Shown here: positions 18,459 through 27,959 of the stretch, piece after piece
Layout: every line of letters starts with the position of its first letter
Position numbering within the stretch: position 1 is the first letter of the stretch
From: Sporosarcina sp. BP05
Lineage (GTDB): Bacteria; Bacillota; Bacilli; Bacillales_A; Planococcaceae
DNA: 64,000 nucleotides
NCBI RefSeq assembly: GCF_014282005.1
Contig: NZ_JACFTD010000006.1
Span: forward strand, 62,001-126,000
Reading direction: 5' to 3'
Program-made: the position numbers and the translations under genes
The notes under the pieces: generated by a model
Database searches by the model: none
What the model saw: the letters and a program-made list of their open reading frames with translations, nothing else
What the model was told of the DNA's origin: nothing

Positions 18459-19916
18459 ATGGCTAATGGTGGAGATTATTTAAAATCACCAGATTTACTT
18501 CCAGTGACACATCAAAAAAGAAGTATCGGGACATTTGGTTTTGCAGTGATTTGGATAGGAATGGCTATCGTTTTAGCCGCCTTTGCAATTGGCGGATCAG
18601 GTATTATTAGTTTGTCATTGCCGATGGTCATTTTAGCGACTTTGATAGGTTCCGTATTAATAGGCATATTGATGACGTTAATCGGTGATATTGGAATTGA
18701 ACACGGCTTGTCCTTCCCGGTTTATATGCGTGCCCCATTTGGCACAATTGGCACGCATATACCGTCGCTCGTTCGTGGGGTGACAGCTGCTTGTTGGTTC
18801 GGGCTGAACACCTATTTTGGTGCAATGGCCATCAATGGGATTTTGAATTTATTATTCGACTTTAATAATTGGTTTATATGCTTCCTTGTTTTTGCGGCAT
18901 TACAGTTATTTAACACATCGCTAGGCATTAAATCCATTGAGCGCTTTGCGGATTTTGCTGCGCCGGTTATTATTTTAATATCGTGCTGGATGTACATTAC
19001 GCTTGCGGATCAAGCTACGGCTTCAGGCAAAGATGTGTGGACTTGGATGGAGTTACCGACAACAGGAATGGCAGCTTTTACAGCATTCATGGTTGTGATG
19101 ATGGCGAACATGGGGTTCTGGGCAACGTTAGCAGCTGATATGCCAACACTATCCCGATTCTTTAAAGCACCAAAAAATGAACGCAATTGGTTCAAGCGTA
19201 ATAAGACGCAGTTAGTTGGCTCTTTGATTGTGATGCCGATTACCAATACATTTATCGTAACCATAGGTGCAGTGGCTTACATGGCAGTAGCATCTGCTGA
19301 TCCGATAAATGCCTTGCAGCAAAGTGCAAGTGGAATTGTGTTAGGGATTTTATTGCTAATGATTGTGTTAGCGCAATGGTCTACAAACACGTCCGCAAAC
19401 GTTATTCCTGCGGCAACGATATTCTCAAACATTGGTGGACCAAAAGTGCCATTCGGGGCTGCTGTAATAATCGCGGGGGTTATTGGGATTTTAGCACAGC
19501 CGTGGAGCTTATTTGGCGTCTTAGTAGATGCGCTATTAATCATTGGTGGTATTTTAACAGCAATTGTGGGGATATTATTCGCCGACTATTATTTAATCCG
19601 TAAACGTCGTGTGAACGTAAAAGATCTGTATGAGTTAGACGGCCAATATAAGTATATGAATGGCTTTAACTTAGCGGGGTTAATTGCTTGGGTGATTGGT
19701 GGAGCCTTAGCGAATATGTTCCCAACGTATTCAGCATTAGTGGGCTTTTTCGTGGGGGCAATTGTGTACTATGTCTTGGCGAAATATTGGTGGTTCAAAA
19801 AGTACCCGCAAGCCGAACTTAACGATCCTAGTGACGCCAAGTATTTAGGTATTACAGTTGGTCACGATTGGGATGATATCATCGCGCAAGAAATCAAAGC
19901 AAAAGGTGCTGAATAA
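18459..19916 (+). CDS. NCS1 family nucleobase:cation symporter
   Basis: A 485-residue membrane carrier with about 12 helices of the NCS1 (uracil/cytosine/allantoin permease) family. Motifs include RSIGTFGFAVIWIGMAIVLA near the N-terminus, FPVYMRAPFGTIGTHIPSL, and a substrate-site stretch AACWFGLNTYFGA. The gene sits 57 bp after preA with GGGGAG eight bases before the ATG at 18459. Its place in the pyrimidine operon suggests uptake of uracil or thymine (Mhp1/PucI/FurE relatives carry hydantoins, allantoin or uracil). A charged C-terminal tail ends in IIAQEIKAKGAE. Confidence 0.92.
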   Translation: MANGGDYLKSPDLLPVTHQKRSIGTFGFAVIWIGMAIVLAAFAIGGSGIISLSLPMVILATLIGSVLIGILMTLIGDIGIEHGLSFPVYMRAPFGTIGTHIPSLVRGVTAACWFGLNTYFGAMAINGILNLLFDFNNWFICFLVFAALQLFNTSLGIKSIERFADFAAPVIILISCWMYITLADQATASGKDVWTWMELPTTGMAAFTAFMVVMMANMGFWATLAADMPTLSRFFKAPKNERNWFKRNKTQLVGSLIVMPITNTFIVTIGAVAYMAVASADPINALQQSASGIVLGILLLMIVLAQWSTNTSANVIPAATIFSNIGGPKVPFGAAVIIAGVIGILAQPWSLFGVLVDALLIIGGILTAIVGILFADYYLIRKRRVNVKDLYELDGQYKYMNGFNLAGLIAWVIGGALANMFPTYSALVGFFVGAIVYYVLAKYWWFKKYPQAELNDPSDAKYLGITVGHDWDDIIAQEIKAKGAE

Positions 19917-19934
19917 GAAAAGCGAGGTGCGTGT

Positions 19935-20141
19935 ATGTCGGATCATTTACTTAGCATGGATGAAATGAGACAAGTAGATGACTATTTAGAGAGGGGCTTT
20001 AAAGTCCATTATGTATATGAAAATTTAAGCGGGATGTTTGTCGAGTTTGGACGGCAGGAAGAAGAAGTTTGTTTGCAGATTCTGACCGCCGATGCGCGTA
20101 AATATTTTGCGGCAAAGCTCCAAGAACAAACGCAGTTGTAG
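19935..20141 (+). CDS. Small protein of the pyrimidine operon, unknown function
   Basis: A 68-residue soluble protein (MSDHLLSMDEMRQVDDYLER...) that I do not recognise. It is acidic, probably alpha-beta, with no signal peptide, metal motif or membrane helix. AGCGAGGTG lies ahead of the ATG, only 18 bp after the permease stop and before a strong terminator, so it is almost certainly cotranscribed and translated. A role as a small accessory or regulatory protein of the pathway is guesswork. Confidence 0.65.
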   Translation: MSDHLLSMDEMRQVDDYLERGFKVHYVYENLSGMFVEFGRQEEEVCLQILTADARKYFAAKLQEQTQL

Positions 20142-20170
20142 TAAGGTATGTCAATTTAATATGAAGTGGC

Positions 20171-20208
20171 AAAAACTCTATTCTATTACCTACTAGAATA
20201 GAGTTTTA
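20171..20208 (+). terminator. Terminator of the pyrimidine operon
   Basis: AAAACTCTATTCT pairs perfectly with AGAATAGAGTTTT. It is AT-rich but long, and ends the six-gene operon. Confidence 0.8.
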
Positions 20209-20409
20209 ATGTTGTTCTTTTGTCTTCTTTGGCAAAGGGGTGGCCAATTTAAAAGTATCAATTTAGGTGATTATAGGTATGTGTTCTACGGAATGAAAAG
20301 CGTTACTAGATAGTTTTATTGTGACAGATACTTACTCACTCGGATTTGTTCTATATTAACATTGTTGTCTTGGTGCGGATTACGATTGTTTGTCACGCAG
20401 ATACTCAAT

Positions 20410-20655
20410 CTAGAACAAACTAGGTGCATATTTAATGAAGTAATATATAACGTATAGCCAGCTCAAACAACCATGTATAATTGCCCAACCGATTGACTTG
20501 TATGCTGTGTATGAAATAACCATGGAAAGACAAGTGCCGAAACTAATGCCTTTTTTAAGGACGTTTACTGTTCTTTGATTTTGATATTCTTTTTTCCGTA
20601 TCTTAATTCCCCCCAGTTTGAATTCGAAATAATCGTCAACAGAATAGTAGTTCAT
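20410..20655 (-). CDS. Small membrane protein, unknown function
   Basis: An 81-residue protein with a hydrophilic N-terminal half (DDYFEFKLGGIKIRKKEYQN) and two hydrophobic helices (GTCLSMVISYTAYKSIGWA and IHGCLSWLYVIYYFIKYAP). The pattern of a helix with SYTAYKSIGWAIIHG, then a second helix with LYVIYY, recalls a small uncharacterised membrane family in Firmicutes. No clear ribosome site precedes the ATG. It stands alone between the pyrimidine operon and selO. Confidence 0.55.
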   Translation of the reverse strand: MNYYSVDDYFEFKLGGIKIRKKEYQNQRTVNVLKKGISFGTCLSMVISYTAYKSIGWAIIHGCLSWLYVIYYFIKYAPSLF

Positions 20656-20742
20656 TTAATTAAGTTTAACAGGTTGAAAAAGTAGATTACACTAGCAGGT
20701 ATTAACTCTATACTCTGAAATTCAAAACTTAGACGAGGATGA

Positions 20743-20869
20743 TATGAAAGTGATATCCAATTGAAAGCGGAAGGACAACAAGAATCGGTGCGTTATTTAG
20801 AAGAAATATATAGGGTATAATGAATTATCAGAAGTGGATACTACTAGTGATGAACTTACAAATAAATAA
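20743..20869 (+). pseudogene. Decayed C-terminal coding fragment
   Basis: The plus strand reads YESDIQLKAEGQQESV, then RYLEEIYR, and after a one-base shift at about 20815 continues [17 protein letters not shown] before TAA at 20867-20869. The composition and continuity across the shift look like the end of a soluble protein. There is no start, and the fragment lies directly upstream of selO. Family not recognised. Confidence 0.4.
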
Positions 20870-20894
20870 ATGCGTAAAGAAAGTAGGCGAACCG

Positions 20895-22370
20895 ATGATG
20901 AAGAGAAATGAAGCGATAGACGCGGGATGGAACTTAGACAACAGTTATGCTCATCTGCCAGAAATGCTTTTCACAATAATAGATCCAAATCCTGTACGCA
21001 CTCCGGAGTTAATTATAGTTAATGATTCTTTGGCGACATCCCTTGGATTGAATATCGAATCGATTCGAAGCAAGGAGGGCATTGCGATATTTGCTGGTAA
21101 CGAGGTTCCTGAAGGCGCTTTGCCGCTTGCTCAAGCTTACGCGGGGCATCAATTTGGGCATTTTGCAAGGCTAGGCGACGGCCGGGCCATGTTAATTGGC
21201 GAACAGATTACGCCTTTAGGTGAACGGTTTGATATTCAGCTTAAAGGTTCGGGCCGAACACCTTATTCTCGCGGTGGCGATGGCCGGGCGGCACTTGGAC
21301 CGATGCTGCGTGAATATATCATTAGTGAATCTATGCATGCGCTTGGTATTCCTACCACACGTTGTCTAGCGGTGGTGACAACAGGTGAATCCATCATCCG
21401 TGAAACCGACCTTCCTGGCGCCATTATGACTCGTGTGGCTGCCAGTCATCTGCGCTTTGGAACTTTTCAATACGTTGCAAAATGGGGCACGGATGAGGAG
21501 CTTCGAGCTCTGGCTGACTATGCACTAGAGCGCCATTTCCCTGACGTTGAAGCGGATGATAATCGCTACCTTGCGCTACTTCAGGAAGTGATCAAGCGTC
21601 AGGCCGCCTTGGTTGCCAAATGGCAATTGGTTGGTTTTATCCACGGAGTGATGAATACCGATAACATGACGATAAGTGGGGAGACCATCGATTATGGTCC
21701 TTGTGCATTCATGGATACCTATGACGCGGCAACGGTTTTCAGCTCCATTGACGTCCAAGGTCGCTATTCTTATGGCAATCAGCCGAATATTGTCGGGTGG
21801 AATCTTGCGCGATTCGCTGAAACGCTAATACCACTACTGCATGAAGAGTATGCGGAGGGTGCCAAACTGGCGCAGGATGCTATTTCAGATTTTCCAGAGC
21901 AGTATCACGCGAATTGGCTTGCGGGAATGAGAGCGAAACTAGGGGTATTTAATGAAGAGATTGAGGATGAATCCCTTATTGAAGACCTTCTTCATATGAT
22001 GGAGAAGAATCGAGCTGATTATACGAATACTTTCCGCGCATTAACCTTTGATAACTTGAAGGATATGGCCATTTTTGAGACTCCGGAATTTGCCGAGTGG
22101 CATGAGTTATGGCGGGCAAGACTAGGTAGGCAGCAGGAATCGAAGGTCAGCTCTGGGCAGTTGATGCAAGACAGCAATCCTGCACTAATCCCACGGAACC
22201 ATCGGGTAGAAGCTGCACTAGAAGCCGCCGTGAACAAAGGTGATTATGGTGTGATGGAGCGGCTACTTGAAGTTCTTTCAAGTCCGTATGCGTACACTCC
22301 TGGCCAGGATGATTATTCCACTCTTCCTGTGCAATCAATAAGCCCGTACCAAACCTTTTGCGGTACTTAA
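20895..22370 (+). CDS. selO: Protein adenylyltransferase SelO (YdiU/UPF0061)
   Basis: A 491-residue pseudokinase-fold enzyme that transfers AMP from ATP to protein hydroxyls, linked to redox stress. Marks are [40 protein letters not shown] (nucleotide loop), [20 protein letters not shown] (metal-binding Asn and Asp), and the C-terminal YQTFCGT, in which Cys stands near the position of selenocysteine or cysteine in other members. ATG at 20895 (or the next ATG) is chosen because homology begins at [15 protein letters not shown]; the ribosome site is weak (AGGCGA). Full length for the family. Confidence 0.92.
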   Translation: MMKRNEAIDAGWNLDNSYAHLPEMLFTIIDPNPVRTPELIIVNDSLATSLGLNIESIRSKEGIAIFAGNEVPEGALPLAQAYAGHQFGHFARLGDGRAMLIGEQITPLGERFDIQLKGSGRTPYSRGGDGRAALGPMLREYIISESMHALGIPTTRCLAVVTTGESIIRETDLPGAIMTRVAASHLRFGTFQYVAKWGTDEELRALADYALERHFPDVEADDNRYLALLQEVIKRQAALVAKWQLVGFIHGVMNTDNMTISGETIDYGPCAFMDTYDAATVFSSIDVQGRYSYGNQPNIVGWNLARFAETLIPLLHEEYAEGAKLAQDAISDFPEQYHANWLAGMRAKLGVFNEEIEDESLIEDLLHMMEKNRADYTNTFRALTFDNLKDMAIFETPEFAEWHELWRARLGRQQESKVSSGQLMQDSNPALIPRNHRVEAALEAAVNKGDYGVMERLLEVLSSPYAYTPGQDDYSTLPVQSISPYQTFCGT

Positions 22371-22508
22371 TAATTTGCTTTTAAAATCCGGTTCCAGCTG
22401 CTACCACAATTCAAAGAGCATGAATTATATCGGTAACTGGCACCGGGTATGATGCTACACTTAGTTATAAAAAAATAGGGTCAAATAATAATAAATGAGG
22501 TTACTTAT

Positions 22509-23957
22509 ATGAATGATAGAAGTTTTGAAGATTATAAATTAAGCGATGAAATAAAAAGGGCTCTTGTTTTCTTGAAATATGAAACGCCTACAGAGGTTCA
22601 AAGTGAAGTCATACCGAGGGCGCTTGAAAACCAGGATCTCATAGTGAAATCTCAAACGGGTAGTGGCAAGACGGCATCTTTTGGCATCCCGCTTTGCGAA
22701 ATGATTGATTGGGAGCAGGAAAATCCACGGGCATTAATTCTCACACCTACCCGAGAGCTTGCCGTTCAAGTTCAAGAGGATGTAACAGCTATCGGGAGAG
22801 TTAAAAGAATTAGAGCTATGGCGGTTTACGGCAAAGAATCCTTTAGTAAACAAGAGGAAGCGTTGGAACGAAAAACGCATATTGTTGTCGGTACACCTGG
22901 GCGTGTGATGGACCATATTGAAAGAGGAACATTACGTGCAGATGAAATAAAATACCTGATTATAGATGAAGCTGATGAAATGCTGGCCATGGGCTTTGTC
23001 GCCCAAGTAGAAGCTATCATAAAAAAACTTCCGTTAAATAGAGTAACGATGGTATTTTCTGCCACATTCCCTAAAGCTGTTGAAAAACTTTGCCATAACT
23101 ATATGAAAACCCCTATTTCTATTCAAATTGCTTCTACGGGAATCACAACGAGTGCGATTGAACATCGTGTAATTGAAGTGAATGAGGCTGGGAAAATGTC
23201 ATTGCTGAAAAATGTTACTGTTGTTGAAAACCCTGATAGCTGTATTATCTTCTGCAGAACTAAAGGGCATGTGGACGCCGTGTTTAAAGAGTTGGAAAGA
23301 TCAAACTATTCTTGCGAGAAAATTCACGGTGGAATTGTACAAGAAGACCGATTTGCAGTTATGGAAGGCTTCAAAATGGGGAATTTCCGTTATCTTGTAG
23401 CGACTGATGTGGCCGCAAGGGGAATCGATGTAGCTAAAATAACACTCGTGATTAACTATGACGTTCCCATGGAAAAAGAGAGCTATGTTCATCGAACTGG
23501 CAGAACCGGTCGTGCTGGTCATAAAGGAAAAGCAATAACGTTTGCAACCCCGAGTGACAGCAAAACACTTAAAGCAATTGAAGCATACATTGGCTTTGAG
23601 ATTGCTATCGGGGAAGCGCCGACACAGCAGAAAGTAGTCGTTGGAAAAAATGCATTCGAGGAAAAAGTCAGTGGTCGTCAGAAATCCCAAAATACAATTC
23701 AAGTACAATCAAACAAGGATGTCATGAAACTCCATTTCAACGGCGGAAAAAAGAAAAAGCTTCGAGCCGTAGATTTTGTTGGGACAATTGCGAAACTTCC
23801 CGGCGTAACAGCAGATGATATTGGACTTATTACGATTCACGATGAGTTGACTTATGTGGATATTCTGAATGGCAGAGGTTCATTAGTTTTGCAGGCCATG
23901 AAAGAAGCTACGATTAAAGGAAAGAAGCTTAAAGTTAGCAAGGCTAAAAGAATTTGA
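22509..23957 (+). CDS. dbpA: DEAD-box RNA helicase DbpA (YxiN type)
   Basis: A 482-residue ATP-dependent RNA helicase that acts on 23S rRNA during 50S subunit assembly. Helicase motifs occur in order: [15 protein letters not shown] (I), [12 protein letters not shown] (Ia), [12 protein letters not shown] (Ib), [13 protein letters not shown] (II), VFSATFPKA (III), [11 protein letters not shown] (IV), [13 protein letters not shown] (V) and [13 protein letters not shown] (VI). The C-terminal 75 residues form the DbpA RNA-binding domain ([20 protein letters not shown]), which targets hairpin 92 of 23S rRNA. This domain separates it from general cold-shock helicases. Monocistronic; GAGGTTA precedes the ATG. 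Confidence 0.95.
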   Translation: MNDRSFEDYKLSDEIKRALVFLKYETPTEVQSEVIPRALENQDLIVKSQTGSGKTASFGIPLCEMIDWEQENPRALILTPTRELAVQVQEDVTAIGRVKRIRAMAVYGKESFSKQEEALERKTHIVVGTPGRVMDHIERGTLRADEIKYLIIDEADEMLAMGFVAQVEAIIKKLPLNRVTMVFSATFPKAVEKLCHNYMKTPISIQIASTGITTSAIEHRVIEVNEAGKMSLLKNVTVVENPDSCIIFCRTKGHVDAVFKELERSNYSCEKIHGGIVQEDRFAVMEGFKMGNFRYLVATDVAARGIDVAKITLVINYDVPMEKESYVHRTGRTGRAGHKGKAITFATPSDSKTLKAIEAYIGFEIAIGEAPTQQKVVVGKNAFEEKVSGRQKSQNTIQVQSNKDVMKLHFNGGKKKKLRAVDFVGTIAKLPGVTADDIGLITIHDELTYVDILNGRGSLVLQAMKEATIKGKKLKVSKAKRI

Positions 23958-24017
23958 TTTTTTAAAGGTGAGCAATTAGTACCAAGTAACTAATAAAAAT
24001 GGGAAGGGGAACTGGCA

Positions 24018-24518
24018 ATGCGATTGGTAAGACCATCCATCGAATGGAAAAACGAGCATGAAGATTATTTGAAAGAGTGGGATGAACCTCGGATGACGCC
24101 GAGCAGTTTTAATTTAGCTGGTTACGAGAACTATGAAGTTTATTTGGATGCGCTGGAAATCCGGGAAAGTGGGGACGGAAAGTGGGTGCCTAGCACTAAC
24201 TATTTCTTGGTAGATGATACTGATAGAGTGCTAGCGATGGTTGACATAAGGCATAGTCTGACAGATTATTTACATAATGTCGGCGGACATATAGGGTATG
24301 GTGTGAGACCTGCGGAAAGAAGGAAAGGTTATGCGACACTGATTCTTGCAGAGGCATTGAAGAAATGCGATGAACTTGAAATCGATCGGGTACTGGTAAC
24401 TTGTAATGATGACAATATTGGATCTGCAAAAACGATAGTGAAGAATGGCGGCATTGAAGACAAAAGCTTTATTGAAGAAGATGGAACGGTGGTTCGGCGT
24501 TTTTGGATAGAGAGATAA
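24018..24518 (+). CDS. GNAT family N-acetyltransferase
   Basis: A 166-residue cytoplasmic acetyltransferase. The acetyl-CoA binding stretch is GGHIGYGVRPAERRKGYATL, matching the R/Q-x-x-G-x-G/A motif A; motif B follows with VLVTCNDDNIGSAKTIVKNG. Substrate unknown. It follows dbpA by 60 bp with GGGAAGGGG before the ATG, and a strong bidirectional terminator lies downstream. Confidence 0.88.
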   Translation: MRLVRPSIEWKNEHEDYLKEWDEPRMTPSSFNLAGYENYEVYLDALEIRESGDGKWVPSTNYFLVDDTDRVLAMVDIRHSLTDYLHNVGGHIGYGVRPAERRKGYATLILAEALKKCDELEIDRVLVTCNDDNIGSAKTIVKNGGIEDKSFIEEDGTVVRRFWIER

Positions 24519-24612
24519 TTGCATGGATGTTGTCCCAATCTTGAAAATGACCGTGAAACTTTAAACAATCATGATTTTTTAGTACATATGGCTGCAATGC
24601 TAATGGGTACTG

Positions 24613-24653
24613 AAAAAACAACCCAGAAGTATGAGGTACTTCTGGGTTGTTTT
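24613..24653. terminator. Bidirectional terminator
   Basis: AACAACCCAGAAGTA pairs perfectly with TACTTCTGGGTTGTT, with A-run and T-run on either side. It lies between the convergent GNAT and minus-strand hypothetical genes. Confidence 0.85.
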
Positions 24654-24667
24654 GGGGGGATTTGAAA

Positions 24668-25129
24668 TTAAATGAATGGTACATTTAACTTCATAAGGTC
24701 TTTTTGGTTGAAGGTTAAACCGGGAAGAGTTAAAGTCGCTGCATTTATTGCAAAAGTATTGGCAATAACATTTGGACTTCCAGGATGAAAAATTCTAACT
24801 TCATAGTGGAACGGTGTAACTGCTTGACTTAAGTTTTTGTGTTGATTCGGTAAAAGTGTTATTAATTGATTGAGCAGGATTACTGGACTGCCACTATTCC
24901 AATTGATAACTTGTACCCTTACTTGAAATGTTTTAGTTGGATCAAGGTTAGCCACTTCAATATGAGCTGCTGTTTGGTCAACAACTGTATTTAATACACC
25001 TGTAGTTAATACCATAGGTTTTAATCTAGGATGATCATTACATGGGTCTTCACACCTGCGCCTATGATTAACATTAGATGTGTAATCATGGTAATACCCA
25101 GACTTGTCTTCATTTTTATAATCACTCAT
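24668..25129 (-). CDS. Conserved hypothetical beta-rich protein
   Basis: A 153-residue protein without signal peptide. The first 35 residues are charged and rich in His, Arg and Cys (NHRRRCEDPCNDH). The remainder looks like a beta-sandwich: VLTTGVLNTVVDQTAAHIEV, NLDPTKTFQVRVQVINWN, LPNQHKNLSQAVTPFHYEVR. The ATG at 25129 has a very strong AAGGAGGTGAG eight bases upstream, so it is probably well expressed. Similar proteins in Bacillus relatives are uncharacterised; a spore-surface or exosporium role is possible but unproven. Confidence 0.65.
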   Translation of the reverse strand: MSDYKNEDKSGYYHDYTSNVNHRRRCEDPCNDHPRLKPMVLTTGVLNTVVDQTAAHIEVANLDPTKTFQVRVQVINWNSGSPVILLNQLITLLPNQHKNLSQAVTPFHYEVRIFHPGSPNVIANTFAINAATLTLPGLTFNQKDLMKLNVPFI

Positions 25130-25509
25130 TTTCTCACCTCCTTGCATGTAAGCTATTACTAATATATTAAAATTGTTGAAAAGTGTTACAAGTTGTCCCG
25201 TTTTCCAGGAATTTATTTTACGGGAATAATGATTTTTATCAAAAGTTGGAGCATTATTTGACAACGGGGGAAGGCGATGGGGAAAGTTGTTTTTACTTAG
25301 AATTAATTTCGAACTATGAAAAAATGACTCTTGCCAATTTATTCATAGTTGACTGGTGATTGCAGTTTTCGCAAACAAAACGGCAGGATAAAAAAACAAA
25401 TTCACGAAGAATTACCGACTTCAATTTCATGTATATCTAATAAACAGTCATGAAAGCTAGACTTTCATGACTGTTTAGAGGTATTCTTTACATTGTTTTT
25501 TTGCACTCA
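25130..25509. other. 380-bp intergenic region
   Basis: It holds the promoter region of the minus-strand hypothetical gene on the left and a terminator at 25441-25477 on the right. No further gene or repeat was seen. Confidence 0.6.
25441..25477 (-). terminator. Terminator of the RNase H-like gene
   Basis: TAAACAGTCATGAAAG pairs perfectly with CTTTCATGACTGTTTA (16 bp) across a 5-base loop. Confidence 0.75.
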
Positions 25510-26172
25510 CTAATCCTCTGTGATTTCACTCGTTGCCGTAATCAAGACTCCATTAAGCGCCTGTGTTGCCAGCCGATCCGCTTCTGAATTTAATTTCCGC
25601 TGCACAAGTTTATACTCAGGTTGGATGCCGAGCTCTTTCAGCTTTTCTTCTATCCGGTCTGCCCAGCCCGACAGAACATTTTCGAATGTCGGCCATTCCT
25701 CGGTCAGCTGGTTAATCACCACCTGGGAATCGCCGATGAATTGGACCGGTAGATGATGGACATTTAAAAGCTCAAGCTCCTGCAGGCATAAGTAGAGTGC
25801 CGCATATTCAGCCTCATTATTAGATGTGAGTTCGGCAGAAGGTGCATTTCGCCGCAGCCTGTAGGATTTCCCACTCTGCTCATAATAAATAACGCAACCC
25901 ATACCCGATGAACTTGTCTCGCGGTCGAAGCCACCGTCGAAATAAACCGTGATGTTATGTGGTTCGGTTTCGATTCCTTTCAAATAGCCCTTCATCTCTT
26001 TGACCGACCACGTGCTGTCGAAGCGATCAACGAATGTTACGCTTTTGGTACGCCCAGTCCGCTCCAGGTCTTCCGCAATCACTAGTGCTTGCGCTGCCGG
26101 CATCTCTTCAGAGCGAAAGACGGTTTCCGAGCCTCTCGATAATCTGTAAATCCATTCGATGAGAACATTCAT
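25510..26172 (-). CDS. RNase H-like protein (reverse-transcriptase-like/RnhA type)
   Basis: A 220-residue protein. After an N-terminal stretch of about 75 residues comes an RNase HI fold with all four acidic active-site positions: Asp in VYFDGGFDR, Glu in TSNNEAEYAAL, Asp in FIGDSQVVINQ and Asp in NSEADRLATQAL. It may remove RNA from RNA-DNA hybrids, like the YpeP/YpdQ group of Bacillus; activity is inferred. ATG at 26172 is chosen because AGGAGG lies seven bases upstream, while the ATG six bases earlier touches the ribosome site. Confidence 0.85.
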   Translation of the reverse strand: MNVLIEWIYRLSRGSETVFRSEEMPAAQALVIAEDLERTGRTKSVTFVDRFDSTWSVKEMKGYLKGIETEPHNITVYFDGGFDRETSSSGMGCVIYYEQSGKSYRLRRNAPSAELTSNNEAEYAALYLCLQELELLNVHHLPVQFIGDSQVVINQLTEEWPTFENVLSGWADRIEEKLKELGIQPEYKLVQRKLNSEADRLATQALNGVLITATSEITED

Positions 26173-26331
26173 AACCATTCCTCCTATATCAGTAAGTCTG
26201 TCTATCTAGTCATTTCATTTTTTAACTGACAAATCCTAACCACTATCAGTTTACCCGATGCAGTCCGAATTTATGAAACGACTCAACTTGTCAGCAACCC
26301 ATTCAGAAAGCAAACTGCGTAAATATAGAAT

Positions 26332-26365
26332 AAAAACCAGACATTCGAGTAAATGTCTGGTTTTT
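26332..26365 (-). terminator. Terminator of the MFS efflux gene
   Basis: AAACCAGACATT pairs with AATGTCTGGTTT, with a T-run on both strands. Confidence 0.8.
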
Positions 26366-26417
26366 GATTGTTTTTATTCAGATGTGTGGAGTAATTGTCA
26401 TCCATAAGTGCTCTTAT

Positions 26418-27893
26418 TTAGCCTCTACCAACTAGTACTTTTTTATTTTTCTTCGTAATCGAAATAGCCAACAAAGTCATGGCAATTAGACTAATAATCG
26501 CAAATATAGTAGCAGCTAAGAAGGCGAAATTAATACCGTGCAGTAATCCATCTGCAGAAATTATGCTCAACTGTTCTGATGTCGGATTTCCTCCTGCCGT
26601 ATTTATAACTTCTTTCGACACAAATAAATTCGTTTGAGTCGTCATAATGGTCGTCATGACGGCTGTTCCAATTGCGCCTGCAATGGCCTGAAGTGTATTT
26701 TGCATGGCTGTGCCATCACCGTGTAATTTACTTGGCAATGAATTTAATCCGGCAGTCGTAAGTGGCATCGTTAAGAAAGTGAGTCCAATCGACCGAACGA
26801 GATAAATAACTGCGAGTAACACGATTCCAGATGTATACGTCAAATTGGTATAAGCTGCGGTTGTACCGACAAGTACAACTGTGCCGAAAATACCTATCCA
26901 CTTGATGCCGTATCGATCATACATTCTTCCAGCAATCGGTGACATAATCGCCATGGCGATACTTCCTGGTAATAGAAATAGACCTGATTCTAATGCAGTC
27001 ATTCCACGATTACTTTGTAAATAAATCGGGATTAAAATCATTGCTGCATACGTAACTCCGTTTACAAAGAAACTAATAATGATAGAAAATGTAAATTCAA
27101 TTGACTTAAATATTTTTAAATCAATGAGCGGCTCTTTTGTATTCAGTTGTCGTATGACAAATAATATAAGTGAGATTACACCTATAGTTAGGGGGATTAT
27201 GACAGTCAAACTGCCCCAACCCGCTTTGCCAGCTATACCAAACCCGTATAAAATACCGCCGAAGCCGAACGTTGACGTAATAACGCCCAAGATATCTAAC
27301 TTGGCAGGTCGTGGCTCTGAGACGTTTTTCAGCACAAAGAAAGCGGCGATTAACGCTGATAGAGAAAATGGTAAAATGGCGAAAAAGATAAAGCGCCATG
27401 ATAAAGTCGTAATTAAAAAACCTGAAAGCGTAGGGCCGATTGCCGGTGCAAACATAATCGCAACCCCAACGATTCCCATTGCAGCACCGCGCTTCTCCAT
27501 TGGGAAAAGTCTGAACACAACACTAATTAATAAGGGCATTACAATTCCTGCCCCAATCGCTTGCACAACACGTCCTGTTAAAAGAAGTGTAAAGCTTGGT
27601 GCAATCCCACAAATTAGCGTACCGATTGAAAAAACAATCATCGATGTAAAAAATAGTTGACGGGTTGAAAAACGAGCCATTAAAAATGCCGTAATTGGAA
27701 TAAAAATTCCATTCACCAGCATATACAATGTAATCAACCATTGCGCAGTTGCTGTGGACACTTTAAATTCCTCTGATAATGTTGGTAATGCAACGTTTAG
27801 TACTGTTTGATTTAAAATTGCCGCAATCGCACCGATTAACAGCACTGTTAAAATCGGTCCTGTTTTAAAAGTAGTTGTTTCTTTAATTTCCAA
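26418..27893 (-). CDS. DHA2 family MFS multidrug efflux transporter (EmrB/QacA type)
   Basis: A 491-residue protein with about 14 hydrophobic helices, the DHA2 drug:proton antiporter layout. Motif C of antiporters is seen as VAIMFAPAIGPTLSGFL, and motif A follows helix 2 as FLMARFSTRQLFFT. Start TTG at 27893 with AAGGGAG about ten bases upstream. It is transcribed after the marR-type gene 66 bp upstream, with a twin operator motif between them, so it is probably derepressed by a toxic substrate. Confidence 0.92.
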   Translation of the reverse strand: MEIKETTTFKTGPILTVLLIGAIAAILNQTVLNVALPTLSEEFKVSTATAQWLITLYMLVNGIFIPITAFLMARFSTRQLFFTSMIVFSIGTLICGIAPSFTLLLTGRVVQAIGAGIVMPLLISVVFRLFPMEKRGAAMGIVGVAIMFAPAIGPTLSGFLITTLSWRFIFFAILPFSLSALIAAFFVLKNVSEPRPAKLDILGVITSTFGFGGILYGFGIAGKAGWGSLTVIIPLTIGVISLILFVIRQLNTKEPLIDLKIFKSIEFTFSIIISFFVNGVTYAAMILIPIYLQSNRGMTALESGLFLLPGSIAMAIMSPIAGRMYDRYGIKWIGIFGTVVLVGTTAAYTNLTYTSGIVLLAVIYLVRSIGLTFLTMPLTTAGLNSLPSKLHGDGTAMQNTLQAIAGAIGTAVMTTIMTTQTNLFVSKEVINTAGGNPTSEQLSIISADGLLHGINFAFLAATIFAIISLIAMTLLAISITKKNKKVLVGRG

Positions 27894-27930
27894 ATCAAAT
27901 GAACTCCCTTTTCAAATAAATCTTATTTAT

Positions 27931-27942
27931 TTAGTATGCTAA
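27931..27942. promoter_or_regulatory. Candidate MarR operator, copy 1
   Basis: TTAGTATGCTAA lies between the regulator and the efflux gene. The same pattern, TTAGnnTGCTAA, occurs at 28403-28414 upstream of the regulator. Palindromes of this size are typical MarR-family sites. Confidence 0.6.
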
Positions 27943-27959
27943 GTAATTGAGTAAAATAA

